This document shows, piece by piece, positions 34,023 to 43,112 of a stretch of DNA of 64,000 bases. The stretch lies in NCBI GenBank assembly GCA_934636245.1, contig CAKUAI010000018.1, positions 1-64,000 on the forward strand. The letters run 5' to 3'. Position 1 is the stretch's first letter; every line of letters starts with the position of its first letter. The notes under the pieces are model-generated. The model saw only the letters and a list, made by a program, of their open reading frames with translations. It searched no databases and was not told the origin of the DNA. The DNA is from an uncultured Coriobacteriales bacterium. GTDB lineage: Bacteria > Actinomycetota > Coriobacteriia > Coriobacteriales > UMGS124. The position numbers and the translations under genes were made by a program.

Positions 34023-34949
34023 ATGAAAGACATCGTCATCGCAACCGACAACACGCTGGGCATTCCCGCCGGAGAGATAGACGACGGCCTGGCCCTACTC
34101 TACCTCCTGGGGTGTCGGGACCGTGTTTGTGTGCGCGCCATCTGTACCACGCATGGCAACGCGTCCACCGAGCTGACGACCCGCGCCACGCACGTGCTCG
34201 CCCATGCGTTGCACCCTCTGCTCGACGACGTGCCCATCCTGCGCGGCGCCGACGCCCCGCGCTACGGCATGCCCAGCACCGCCGACCGCGAGGCCAGCGC
34301 CGCCGCGCGCTTCATCGCAAAGTCATCGGGCAGCAACGCATGCCTTCTGTCGCTGGGCGCCACCACCGACCTCGCGGTTGCCGAGGCCCTGCGTCCCGGC
34401 TCCTTGGCAGGCTACTCGAGCATCGCCCTCATGGGAGGCACCACGTCGACCCTCGTCGTGGGCGGGCGCATCATGAACGAGCTCAACTTCTCCGTGGACG
34501 GCATGGCGACGTATCGCCTCTTCTCCACAGCCTCGGCCGCCCAAGGGCCGCGCTCGCGCATTCTCTTGGCCGATGCCTGGAACTGCATGCCGCTCACCTT
34601 CAACGGCGAGGAGCTCCTTGCCCGCCTCGCGAGCCCGGGCATGCCGGGCGCCGAGTTCCTGCGCCAGATGTGCCTGCCCTGGTTTGAGCGCGGGCAGCGC
34701 AGGTGGAACACCTACGGATTCGTAGCCTGGGACGTGCTTGCCGCCATGGCCCTGGCCGAACCCGAGCTCTTGGACCTCGCGCCCTACGACATCGCCCTCA
34801 ACGAGCGACTCCTCAACATCGGCTATCTGGAGAAGGCCGCCCCAGGAGTTCCCGCCGCGCACGTCAACCTAGTTGCGCCCAAGGACCCCGCGCAAGCAAT
34901 GGAGCACATCTACCAGGCATGGGAGCGGGCACTCGCGCAGCTGGCGTAG
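34023..34949 (+). CDS. Nucleoside hydrolase (inosine-uridine preferring family)
   Basis: A 308-residue cytosolic hydrolase that should split ribonucleosides into base and ribose. The N-terminal calcium-binding motif is altered: IATDNTLGIPAGEIDDGLAL in place of the usual DTDPGxDDAxA, with a short insertion, but both Asp residues of IDDG remain. LLSLGATTDLA at ~115 and MGG after it fit the family, as does the FNFSVD-like NELNFSVD at ~160. The late Asp is in WDVLAAM (~240). Length is normal. It is a single gene ending at a bidirectional terminator. Confidence 0.88.
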   Translation: MKDIVIATDNTLGIPAGEIDDGLALLYLLGCRDRVCVRAICTTHGNASTELTTRATHVLAHALHPLLDDVPILRGADAPRYGMPSTADREASAAARFIAKSSGSNACLLSLGATTDLAVAEALRPGSLAGYSSIALMGGTTSTLVVGGRIMNELNFSVDGMATYRLFSTASAAQGPRSRILLADAWNCMPLTFNGEELLARLASPGMPGAEFLRQMCLPWFERGQRRWNTYGFVAWDVLAAMALAEPELLDLAPYDIALNERLLNIGYLEKAAPGVPAAHVNLVAPKDPAQAMEHIYQAWERALAQLA

Positions 34950-35126
34950 CTGGCGTAGCGCATCGGCGCAACAAGCGGTTCCACGGCGCGGCCCGTCGAC
35001 CCCGGCGTCGGGCCGCAATCTATCCGGTCGTCTCCGCCGAAGCCCGCTCGCTTGCGCGCATCCCGCGCCCGCCGCACCCGCTCGGCCGCACGCAATCCCG
35101 CCCGGTGCGCCCGCTCGCACGCACGC

Positions 35127-35170
35127 AAAAGCCCCGCCCCACGGCTGCGATTCCGTGAGGCGGGGCTTGC
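35127..35170. terminator. Bidirectional terminator between nucleoside hydrolase and rhodanese genes
   Basis: The stem GCCCCGCCCCACGG/CCGTGAGGCGGGGC has CTTTTGCG on the minus side and TTGCTTG on the plus side. Both converging genes should use it. Confidence 0.85.
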
Positions 35171-35200
35171 TTGTGAACGCGAGATTATGGGTGCGCGGTC

Positions 35201-36091
35201 TTACTTCTCGACGGCGTAGCCGGCCTCGGTCCAGGCCTTCATGCCACCCTCGAGGGTGTAGACGTTGTCCATGTTGGCGCCGAGCACGGCCAGGGAGTTG
35301 GTGGCGCACTGGGCGTAACGCTTGCCGGAGTAGCAGACCAGGACGATCTTCTGGTCGGCGCCGGAGACGTTGCCGCACTGGGCGAGCATGGCAGCGGCCA
35401 TGGTCTCAACGCCAGCCTGGGCGTCGCCCTCCTTGGCAGCGTCCATGTCGGCGCTGATGGAGCCGGCGATGTGGCCCTCGGCGAAGTCGGCGGCCTTGCG
35501 CACGTCGACGACGAGGTAGGTGCCGTCGGCAAGGGCAGCCTCGAGGTCAGCGGGGGCGAGCTGGGCCATCTCGACGTCCTTCACCTCAGCGTTGGAGGCA
35601 ACCTGAGCGCCGGGGAAAGCCTCGTCCCAAGCCTTCATGCCGCCCTCGAGGGTGTAGACGTTGTCCATGTTGGCGCCAAGAGCAGCCAGGACGTTGGTGC
35701 CAGCCTGAGCGTAACGCTTGCCGGAGTAGCACACCAGGACGATCTTCTGGTCAACCTTGGCGGGGTCGCCCAGAGCAGCCTTCATGTTGGCGATGCCGGA
35801 CTCGTTGTCGCCGTCCTTGGCGGCGTCCATGTCGGCGTTCACAGCGCCGGGGATGTGGCCAGCCTCGAAGTCGGCAGCCTTGCGCACGTCGAGCACGAGG
35901 TACTCGGAGTTGGCGATGTTGTCCTTCAGGTCGGCGGCCGAGATGTAGGACATCTCGACTTCCTTGACCTCCACGGCAGCGGCGTCGCCGCCCATCGTGG
36001 TCGTGGTGGTGGGCTGCTCGCCGCAGCCGACCATGCCGGCAGACAGGGCCACAACGACGAGACCGGAGAGCAGGAGTGCCTTCTTCTTCAT
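35201..36091 (-). CDS. Double-rhodanese lipoprotein
   Basis: A 296-residue exported protein. The signal ends in a lipobox with Cys23 (AGMVGC). Two rhodanese domains follow, ~45-165 and ~175-290, each with the active-site loop VCYSGKRYAQ. The two halves are very alike: both also share GANMDNVYTLEGGMKAW, so they arose by recent duplication. Rhodaneses move sulfur as a persulfide on the loop Cys. This one acts outside the membrane. The start at 36091 has GGAGG eight bases upstream. It is divergent from the YnjBCD-like genes; in E. coli the rhodanese YnjE is likewise next to ynjBCD. Confidence 0.92.
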   Translation of the reverse strand: MKKKALLLSGLVVVALSAGMVGCGEQPTTTTTMGGDAAAVEVKEVEMSYISAADLKDNIANSEYLVLDVRKAADFEAGHIPGAVNADMDAAKDGDNESGIANMKAALGDPAKVDQKIVLVCYSGKRYAQAGTNVLAALGANMDNVYTLEGGMKAWDEAFPGAQVASNAEVKDVEMAQLAPADLEAALADGTYLVVDVRKAADFAEGHIAGSISADMDAAKEGDAQAGVETMAAAMLAQCGNVSGADQKIVLVCYSGKRYAQCATNSLAVLGANMDNVYTLEGGMKAWTEAGYAVEK

Positions 36092-36853
36092 GTACATAAC
36101 CTCCAATAAACGGGGACTACCGAAAACCGAACCTGGGTGACGCAAACATATCTGTGAAAAACGAGGGCAATCCCACTGCTGCAAATATCTGGCAAACATG
36201 CAATATGGCCGACGCGCGCAGCGCGGCCGTCATGCCGCTGACGCACAGCAGAATGCGCGCCGAATATTGATATATGTACCGTGGTGATTTCGCCTCGCAA
36301 AAACGGCGTTCCCGCACACGCGGGCCTCATGGCCAGGTCGCCCGTGGGCGCGCCCTTCGCAGAATAGCCAAGCCGTCTTTCGCAGAATGAAAGCGGCACA
36401 CACTTTAGCCCCCTGGCCGCAAAACGTCAAAAGCAAACTCCTCACATTGGGCGAACGGCGCCGCTCACCACAGCTGAACCACATCTGAAACATGGCGGAA
36501 ACCAACAACACTGCTACAATGGCCACATTCTGCATGCGGTCCCAGGCAAAAGAGGCCGTCCCATGTTCCAAGACGGCCATTCTGCGTGGCCGCCGGTGAT
36601 GCGCTTGACATCCAATCATCTCGCACATACGCACATACGCACATGCCAAACAAACGTCGGAGTCATCGCCCGCCTGGCATCCGTATGTCATATGCGCATA
36701 TGCATACATGCATATGCACGCATGCCCGCATCGCCCTTCAGCGTCAAGACAGCATGTGCGCATACGCATACATGCACATGTACGCATGTCGTGCGCCCGC
36801 ATGTTCGCATCGCTCGTTCACTCAGTCCCATCACTCCAACAGAAAGGATGCCC
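36092..36853. other. Long intergenic region between rhodanese and ynjB
   Basis: No gene is seen over 760 bases. The first half (36092-36580) is mixed sequence with many short Phe/Cys-rich false frames. The second half carries the alternating purine-pyrimidine tract described separately. It must hold the promoters of both divergent genes, but I cannot point to them. Confidence 0.5.
36625..36810. repeat. CAT/ATG-rich alternating purine-pyrimidine tract
   Basis: Dense runs of CATATG, GCATAC, ACATGCAC and GCATGC. CATATGCGCATATG (36689-36702) is a perfect palindrome, and a longer one with arms GCATATGCAT/ATGCATATGC spans 36696-36717. Such tracts favour Z-DNA or cruciform structure. Confidence 0.75.
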
Positions 36854-38110
36854 ATGCTTTCCGCCAAGCTCTCCCGTCGCTCGTTCATCAAGCTCGCCGG
36901 GGCCAGCGCGCTCTTCGCCGCCGCCGGTGCGGTCGCTCCCTCCAACGCCTTCGGCAAGGACGCCGCCGACTGGGACGCCATCGTCGAGAAGGCCCGCGGC
37001 AGCAAAGTCGCCTGGTACGGCTGGGGCGGCAGCGCGCCGCGCAACGAGCTCATCACCAACACCCTCATCCCGCGCCTCAAAGAGAAGTACGACATCGAGC
37101 TCGAGCTCGTGGGCATGGACATCAACAACATCCTGACCCAGCTCTCCGGCGAGTTCCAGGCCGGCCTCACCGAGGACGGCGGCAGCATCGACTTTATCTG
37201 GATCAACGGCGAGAACTTCGCCAGCGCCAAGGCCAACGGCTACCTGTGGGGCCCCTTCGCCCAGGACCTGCCCAACGTGCAGGACTACGTGGACACCGAG
37301 GCCGCCGACATCGCCTACGACTTCGGCACACCGGTCGAGGGATACGAGGCCCCCTACGGCAAGGCGCAGATGGTGTTCTGGGTGGACAGCGCCCAGATTC
37401 CCGAGACTGAGACGCCCATCGACCCCGAGACCTTCCTGCAGTTCTGCCAGGACCATCCCGGCATGGTGACTTACCCCGAGCCCGGCGACTTCACCGGCAC
37501 CGCCGTCATCTCCTGCCTCATCGCCGGCGTCGTGGGCCAGGAGGAGTTCGAGAAGCTCGCCACGATGACCGAGCCCGTCGAGGACGAGGTGCGCGCCATC
37601 GTCGAGCCCGGCATGGAGTACCTGCGCTCGCTCAACCCCTATCTCTGGAAGCAGGGGAAGACCTTCCCCGCCGACTCCACCACCATGCACCAGATGTACG
37701 CCGACGGCGAGCTTGTCATGGACGCCGGCTACGGCGAGCCCCAGACCAACGTGGACAACGGCCTGCTTCCCGCCACCACCAGGTCGTTCGTGCTTGACAC
37801 GGGCACCGTGGGCAACACCAACTACATGGCCATCGCCGCCAACGCCCCCCACAAGGAGGCCGCCATGGTCGCGATCAACGAGGTCCTGAGCCCCGACTAC
37901 CAGCTCGCCCGCTACAAGACGCTGGGCAGCATCACCGTGCTCGACCTCGACAGGCTTCCCGAGGAGGACCGCGCCGCCTTTGACGCCGTTGAGCTCGGCA
38001 GCGCCCAGCTGCCCCTCGACATGAAGCTCGAGCATGCCGTCGCCGAGGCCTGCGGCCCGGTCATCCCCGTGCTTGAGAAGATCTGGCACGACGAAGTGCC
38101 TGGCAAGTAG
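36854..38110 (+). CDS. ynjB: YnjB-like ABC transporter substrate-binding protein
   Basis: A 418-residue Tat-exported binding protein (LSRRSFIKLAG then a hydrophobic core, cleaved after ~33). It matches YnjB features: WYGWGGSAPRNELI near the N-terminus of the mature part, IDFIWINGENF at ~115, GYLWGPFAQDLPN after it, and VTYPEPGDFTGT at ~210. YnjB belongs to the COG4134 group; its ligand is not known. The start at 36854 has GAAAGG six bases upstream. First gene of a four-gene plus-strand operon. The missing lipobox suggests a free or Tat-anchored protein. Confidence 0.92.
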   Translation: MLSAKLSRRSFIKLAGASALFAAAGAVAPSNAFGKDAADWDAIVEKARGSKVAWYGWGGSAPRNELITNTLIPRLKEKYDIELELVGMDINNILTQLSGEFQAGLTEDGGSIDFIWINGENFASAKANGYLWGPFAQDLPNVQDYVDTEAADIAYDFGTPVEGYEAPYGKAQMVFWVDSAQIPETETPIDPETFLQFCQDHPGMVTYPEPGDFTGTAVISCLIAGVVGQEEFEKLATMTEPVEDEVRAIVEPGMEYLRSLNPYLWKQGKTFPADSTTMHQMYADGELVMDAGYGEPQTNVDNGLLPATTRSFVLDTGTVGNTNYMAIAANAPHKEAAMVAINEVLSPDYQLARYKTLGSITVLDLDRLPEEDRAAFDAVELGSAQLPLDMKLEHAVAEACGPVIPVLEKIWHDEVPGK

Positions 38111-38119
38111 GCCATATCC

Positions 38120-39016
38120 ATGAGCCTTTTGCCAAGGAAGGCACGCAGCCGCGTCGCCCCCTACCTGCTCGCCCTGCCGGCGGCGCTTCTTGCCTGCGTG
38201 TTTGTCTTTGGCGTGGCAAACGGGGTCGCCCAGGGCTTCGGCATCATGCCGTTCCTGGATATGCACACCCCCACGCTCGCGTACTATGAGCAGGTCTTCG
38301 CGCGCGAGGACCTGCTCTCTTCGCTGCTCTACAGCCTCTACCTCGCGCTCGTCTCGTCGCTCATCGCGCTCGTGGGCGGCGTGGCCCTGTCATATATGCT
38401 GGTGAAAGCCAAGGCGGGCCGTGTGGCGCGGCTCGCGGCGCTGCAGATTCCCATCATGACGATGCACGCCCTGGTGGCCATGGCCGTCATGTTCGCGTTC
38501 TCCGGGTCGGGCCTGGCCGCGCGCCTCCTGCACCTGGTGGGCCTCGTCGCCACACCGAGCGACTTCCCGAGCGCGACGGGCGCGACCTCGGGATGGGGCA
38601 TCATCCTCGTGTACATCTGGAAAGAAATACCCTACCTGGCCTTTTGCACCGTCTCGCTCATGGGGCACATCTCGGACAGTCTGGGCGAGGCGGCTCGCAC
38701 CTGCGGAGCAAACGCCCGGCAGACCTTCTTGCAGGTGACGCTGCCGCTCTGCGCAGGTGCCATCCTGCGCGCCTTCCTCGTGGTGTTCGTCTTTGCGTTG
38801 GGCAGCTACGAGGTGCCGTTCCTGCTTGGACCCACCGCGCCCAAGACCCTGCCGGTCCTGGCCTACATCGAGTTCCAAGACCCCGACATCGTGAACCGTT
38901 GCTACTCCATGGCGCTCAACGGAACAACGACGCTTCTGTGCTCGCTGGCGGCGATCGTCTACTTCGCGAGCATCGCGCTGCGCGACCGCAGGCAGGCGGG
39001 GGGCGTTCATGTGTAG
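38120..39016 (+). CDS. ABC transporter permease, YnjC N-half-like
   Basis: A 298-residue inner-membrane permease with six predicted helices. The cytoplasmic loop LGEAARTCGANARQTFLQVTLP matches the EAA motif that docks the ATPase. E. coli YnjC is one long protein with two such halves; here the halves are two genes, overlapping by eight bases. It should form a heterodimer with the next product. Starts nine bases after ynjB. Confidence 0.92.
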   Translation: MSLLPRKARSRVAPYLLALPAALLACVFVFGVANGVAQGFGIMPFLDMHTPTLAYYEQVFAREDLLSSLLYSLYLALVSSLIALVGGVALSYMLVKAKAGRVARLAALQIPIMTMHALVAMAVMFAFSGSGLAARLLHLVGLVATPSDFPSATGATSGWGIILVYIWKEIPYLAFCTVSLMGHISDSLGEAARTCGANARQTFLQVTLPLCAGAILRAFLVVFVFALGSYEVPFLLGPTAPKTLPVLAYIEFQDPDIVNRCYSMALNGTTTLLCSLAAIVYFASIALRDRRQAGGVHV

Positions 39017-39851
39017 CAAGGAGAAACAGAGGCCGACTGGCGGCAAGGCGACCTTCTGGTCCCGCGTCTACCTGGCAGTTCATCTGGTGCTGGTGCTCAT
39101 CCCCATCGCCATCGTGGCAACCTGGTCTGTCTCGGCTGCTTGGCCCTGGCCGAGCCTTGCGCCCGCATGCCTCACCACGCGCGGCTTCGAGACCGTGCTT
39201 GCCGACTCCGCGACCGGCTTGGGGAGCCTGTGGCTTTCCATCGGCATAGCCATCGCGTGCGCGGCCTTCACCACCTGCGTGGCAACGCTGGGCGCGCGCG
39301 CCATCTGCCTGCACACATGGAGGGGACGGCGGCTCTTTGAGTTCGCCACGATGCTGCCCTTCCTCATCCCGGGAACCGTCTTTGCCATGGGCGTGCAGGT
39401 GGCCTTCATCCGGCTGGGACTGGCGCGCAGCGTGGGCGGCGTGATTCTCGCGCACAGCATCGTGGCGCTGCCCTACGCGATGAGCATCATGTGCGACGTC
39501 ACCCGCGCGGCTGGCCGGCGCATGGAGGAGGCGTCCCTTACCTGCGGGGCGGGGCGGCTCTCCACGCTTGTGCACGCAACGCTGCCCGGCCTTGCGCCCG
39601 GCATCGCGTCGTCGCTGCTCATGTGCTATATCCTGTCTTTCTCGCAGTACTTCCTCACTTTGCTCATCGGAGGCGGAAAGGTGCGCACCTTCGCGCTCGT
39701 GCTCTTCCCGTACCTGGGAGGCGGCGACCGCACAATCGCCGGCGCCTACGGTATCGTCTTCATCGCCGTGACCCTGACGGTCTTCCTCGTCTTTGAGCTG
39801 CTCATCCACAAACTGCGCGCGGTCGAGGAGACCGCGTATTACGAAAGCTGA
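39009..39851 (+). CDS. ABC transporter permease, YnjC C-half-like
   Basis: A 280-residue permease with about six helices. The EAA loop is MEEASLTCGAGRLSTLVHATLP at ~175, and FSQYFLTLLIGGGKVRT lies further on. It overlaps the previous permease by eight bases and is followed six bases later by the ATPase. The near-identical EAA loops (TCGA) suggest that the two permeases are ancient duplicates. Confidence 0.92.
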   Translation: MCSKEKQRPTGGKATFWSRVYLAVHLVLVLIPIAIVATWSVSAAWPWPSLAPACLTTRGFETVLADSATGLGSLWLSIGIAIACAAFTTCVATLGARAICLHTWRGRRLFEFATMLPFLIPGTVFAMGVQVAFIRLGLARSVGGVILAHSIVALPYAMSIMCDVTRAAGRRMEEASLTCGAGRLSTLVHATLPGLAPGIASSLLMCYILSFSQYFLTLLIGGGKVRTFALVLFPYLGGGDRTIAGAYGIVFIAVTLTVFLVFELLIHKLRAVEETAYYES

Positions 39852-39857
39852 CACGCC

Positions 39858-40724
39858 ATGCGCATCGACTTCGACCATATCTGCCTAGCAATTAAGGGCA
39901 CCCAGCTGCTGCGCGACGTGACCCTGAGCGTGCCCGACCGCGCGTTCGTCTCCATCCTGGGCGAGAGCGGCGCGGGCAAGACCACGCTGCTGCGCGTGGC
40001 AAACGGCCTGGCCGTGCACGACGAGGGGCGCGTCCTGTTTGACGGCGCGGCCGTGGACGACATGCCCGCCAACAAGCGCGGCGTCTCGATGGTGTTTCAA
40101 GACGCGCGGCTCTTCCCCAACATGTCGGTGCTCGACAACGTGGCGTTCCCGCTCAAGGTGCGCGGCGTGGGAAAGGAGGAGCGCCGCACCCAGGCACAGC
40201 GCATGCTGGAGAACGTGCAGCTCGCGGGCCTGGGATTGCGACGCACGCATGAGATTTCCGGCGGCCAGCGCCAGCGCGTGGCCCTCGCGCGCGCACTGGT
40301 GGCAAACCCGCGCGCGGTCCTCATGGACGAGCCGTTCAGCGCGCTCGACGAGTCGCTGCGCGAGGACATGCGCGCGCTCGTGCTGTCGCTGCACGAGACA
40401 CTCGACCTCACGGTCCTCATGGTCACGCACGACCCCGTGGAGGCCATCACCATGAGCGACCAGGTGATATGCATGGCCCATGGCGCAATCGAGCAGGTGG
40501 GAACCGGCGCCGATATCCTCCTGCGCCCCGCCGGGGAGTCTGCGGGCAACATCTTCAAGGACACGGTCGCCATCGAAGGTGCCGTTGAGGCAGGCGAGTT
40601 CCGCGCACGCAAGCTGCGTGTTCCGGCGGCGATCGCAGACGGTCCCGCGCTTCTGGTGCGCACCCGCGCCGGCGTCACGACCGTCAAGCCTTTAGACGAA
40701 GCGCTAGGGGCCGAAGACAGGTAA
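39858..40724 (+). CDS. ynjD: ABC transporter ATP-binding protein, YnjD-like
   Basis: A 288-residue cytosolic ATPase that powers the YnjBC-like system. Walker A is GESGAGKT (35-42), the Q-loop is VFQDARLF, the signature is SGGQR (134-138), Walker B is VLMDEP (154-159), the D-loop is SALDE and the switch His is in MVTHDP. All elements are intact. A C-terminal TOBE-like extension of ~60 residues follows. Its call as YnjD depends on context rather than unique motifs. Confidence 0.93.
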   Translation: MRIDFDHICLAIKGTQLLRDVTLSVPDRAFVSILGESGAGKTTLLRVANGLAVHDEGRVLFDGAAVDDMPANKRGVSMVFQDARLFPNMSVLDNVAFPLKVRGVGKEERRTQAQRMLENVQLAGLGLRRTHEISGGQRQRVALARALVANPRAVLMDEPFSALDESLREDMRALVLSLHETLDLTVLMVTHDPVEAITMSDQVICMAHGAIEQVGTGADILLRPAGESAGNIFKDTVAIEGAVEAGEFRARKLRVPAAIADGPALLVRTRAGVTTVKPLDEALGAEDR

Positions 40725-40932
40725 GATGGCAAGAGACTTGCGCAGGGGACTGCCACGGCGTATCTAGCAGGTGTTTTAGGGCACGCGACTCGCAACCGCG
40801 ATACATTGGGAGCCAAGGCGACGCCAGTCGGCGGCTGGATGCGGGCACACGGCGGCTGGGTGCGAGCGCGCGGCAACCGGGTGCGAAGACCAGGGCGCGA
40901 GGACCAGGGCGCGACAGTGAAAGGAAGGACGC

Positions 40933-42114
40933 ATGACCAAGCAAGCTGAATGCGCGGGCGAGCTGGCAGGGGCGGGCGCGGGCGCGACGGACGAGCTGGC
41001 AGGGGCGGGCGCAGACGCGACGGACGAGCTGGCGGGCGCGGGCGCAGGCGCGACGGACGAGCTTACCGTGCTCCAGGGCTATCTTGAGACATGCGAGGGA
41101 CTGCGCCGCGCCCTGGGGATTGAAGGCCCCGCCCCGCAGTTACATCGCTTTGCCCAAGGAGAGTGCAACGTCAACTACTGGTTTGCAGCGCCCCAGGCGG
41201 CGCTCGACCAGCTCGAAGCGCGCGGCGGCGTGCGCAGCGACCGACTCGTCCTGCGCGTGAACCACGTGTCCCAGATGCACCTGGAAAACCAGATTGCCTA
41301 TGAGTTCTCGGCTCTTGACCTGCTCGAACCCTGCGGACGCACCCCGCGCACGCTGTGGTGCGACGCAAGTCGCACGTCCGTGCCCTGGGGCGTGGGCGTG
41401 GAGGAGTTCCTGCCCGGCTGCCCCCTGGCATACGAGACCGACATGGCCCAGGCGGCGCGCATTCTGGCCGACGTTCATGCGGTCGAAGTGCCGGCCGCGG
41501 CCCGACAGTCCCTCATCTGCCCCGCCAACCCGCTGCTCGGCATCGCCCGGGAATGCAGGCAGATGTTTGAGAAGTACCGCACCTGGCACGCGGCCGAAGA
41601 CTTCGTCTTGACGCGCGTGGACGCGATGATGCAGGCGGCCTTCGCCATCGCGCAGGGCGCAGGCGAGCTTGCAGGGCAGCGACTCTGCATCGCCAATACC
41701 GAGCTCAACTCGCACAACTTCCTCATCGGCGACAACGGCCGCCCCAGCTACCTCATCGACTGGGAGAAACCCCTGCTCAGCGTGGCTGAGCAAGACCTGT
41801 CGCATTTCCTGGTGCCCACCACCACCAACTGGAAGACTGAAACGATTCTCAGCCGTGCGCAGCGGGAGGCCTTCCTCGACGAATACGAGCGGGCCGTGGC
41901 CGGGCGCTTCCCCACGCAGGGTCTGCGCGAGCGGCTCGACGGCTATCTCACCGTGACCTGCCTGCGCGGCATCACCTGGTGCGCCATGGCCTGCGTCGAC
42001 TACACCGAGGGCGGCCCAGGCCTGCGCAACGAGGACACCTTCGCCAAGATCAAGCAGTTCCTCTCGCACGAGTACCTCGAGATGATCTGGGAGGATTTCT
42101 ACCGCGAGGCTTAA
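40933..42114 (+). CDS. APH/choline-kinase-fold protein with altered catalytic loop
   Basis: A 393-residue protein of the aminoglycoside phosphotransferase fold, whose relatives phosphorylate small alcohols, sugars or choline. The N-lobe includes RLVLRVNH (~104-111). The catalytic loop reads NTELNSHN (255-262), where HGDxxxxN is expected: His is Asn and the catalytic Asp is Glu257. The metal-binding IDWE (275-278) is kept. Residues 10-42 are three tandem copies of an 11-residue ELAGAGAGATD unit. Start at 40933 with AAGGAAGG upstream, 208 bases after the ATPase gene, on the same strand. Activity is uncertain. Confidence 0.82.
   Translation: MTKQAECAGELAGAGAGATDELAGAGADATDELAGAGAGATDELTVLQGYLETCEGLRRALGIEGPAPQLHRFAQGECNVNYWFAAPQAALDQLEARGGVRSDRLVLRVNHVSQMHLENQIAYEFSALDLLEPCGRTPRTLWCDASRTSVPWGVGVEEFLPGCPLAYETDMAQAARILADVHAVEVPAAARQSLICPANPLLGIARECRQMFEKYRTWHAAEDFVLTRVDAMMQAAFAIAQGAGELAGQRLCIANTELNSHNFLIGDNGRPSYLIDWEKPLLSVAEQDLSHFLVPTTTNWKTETILSRAQREAFLDEYERAVAGRFPTQGLRERLDGYLTVTCLRGITWCAMACVDYTEGGPGLRNEDTFAKIKQFLSHEYLEMIWEDFYREA
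40960..41058 (+). repeat. Three tandem 33 bp units in the APH-fold gene
   Basis: Units begin GAGCTGGCAGGGGCGGGCGC and encode ELAGAGA(G/D)ATD three times. Copy number could vary in frame by slippage. Confidence 0.85.
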
Positions 42115-42173
42115 CGCAGACTCGGGGCAGGCTGAGGCACCCCGGCAAGCCCCCGTCGCTCAGATTCGGCGAA

Positions 42174-43112
42174 TTAGACCGCCGGAGCGGTCCTTGCCCC
42201 TGAGCCCGCTGCCCAGTCTTCGAACCATGCAAGGTCCTCAGGGGTGTCCACGTCGTGCAAGCGGGAACCCGTGGCAACCGTGCGGCCGTGTGCGGCGCAT
42301 GCGGCGAGGGCGTCATCGAAGACACTTAAGCCGCCATAGGTCGTACCCTCAAACAACTGGGGAAACGGCCGCTTGAGACCCACGAACCAGTAGCCACCGT
42401 CCTCCACCGGGCACAGGGCCACGTCGGTTGCGGGGTCTTTGAGCAGGCCGAGCGCCTCGGCCACAATGCCGGTCGTTGCCTCGGGCAAGTCCGACCCCAT
42501 GAGGCCCACCGCGGGCGCACCCGCCGCAAGCTCGCGCTCAAGCGCCGCGCGCATTCGCACACCCAGGTCGGAGTCGTCCACCTGCTCCATGAATGCGGCG
42601 CCCTCCCCAGCCAACGCCTGCATGCGCTCGAGCCCCTCCGCGCCGCAGTAGGAGACGCACAGGTGCCAAAGCCCCTGGTCAGCGCCCGCTCGAAGCTCGC
42701 CGAGAAGTCGCTCGAGCAGGTGCCACTGAAACTCGGCCGCCCCCTGCTCGCCGAGCGCCGGAATGAGGCGCGTCTTGGCCTGCCCCGCCTTGGGCACGCG
42801 TGTGAAGAGGATGAGCGTGGGGATAAAAGCGCCCTTGGCCGCGCCGGATATTGAGCGCAAGTCGGCCGACCCCCGCGCGACAGTTGCGACCGACGCGCCA
42901 GACATGTCGGTCATATCCGACACGTTCTCTGTGCCACTTTCGCTGACCACGCTGCTCGCGCCTACATCTTCAGGCGCGACAAACGACCTGGTCATGCGAG
43001 ACATTTTGCCCATGCCAGACGCGGCGTCCGCGCCAGGCACGACCGTCGCATCGGCCGGCTCCTGCATACCAGCCACGCTGGGCACCTCGCCCGTTGCAGC
43101 ACTGTCGCTCAT
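42174..43112 (-). CDS. TIGR04282/DUF2064 glycosyltransferase-like protein
   Basis: A 312-residue protein; residues ~90-300 are the nucleotidyl/glycosyl-transferase fold named rSAM/selenodomain-associated transferase 1. Signatures are FTRVPKAGQAKTRLIPALGE at ~103, DSDLGVRMRAALE, GLMGSDLPE, and CPVEDGGYWFVGLK. The first ~85 residues are a low-complexity Ser/Ala/Met-rich extension not usual for the family. The start ATG overlaps the stop of the Fe-S gene (ATGA). Together with the TIGR04283 gene it forms the usual pair of this system. Confidence 0.88.
   Translation of the reverse strand: MSDSAATGEVPSVAGMQEPADATVVPGADAASGMGKMSRMTRSFVAPEDVGASSVVSESGTENVSDMTDMSGASVATVARGSADLRSISGAAKGAFIPTLILFTRVPKAGQAKTRLIPALGEQGAAEFQWHLLERLLGELRAGADQGLWHLCVSYCGAEGLERMQALAGEGAAFMEQVDDSDLGVRMRAALERELAAGAPAVGLMGSDLPEATTGIVAEALGLLKDPATDVALCPVEDGGYWFVGLKRPFPQLFEGTTYGGLSVFDDALAACAAHGRTVATGSRLHDVDTPEDLAWFEDWAAGSGARTAPAV

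Noticed and set aside
36230..36802. Met/Cys-rich minus-strand open frame upstream of ynjB
   Set aside because: Its composition comes from the CATATG/GCATGC tract; no ribosome site and no protein-like pattern.
36092..36853. Riboswitch (for example TPP) before the ynjBCD-like operon
   Set aside because: I looked for the conserved TPP box sequences and did not find them; the region is dominated by simple alternation.
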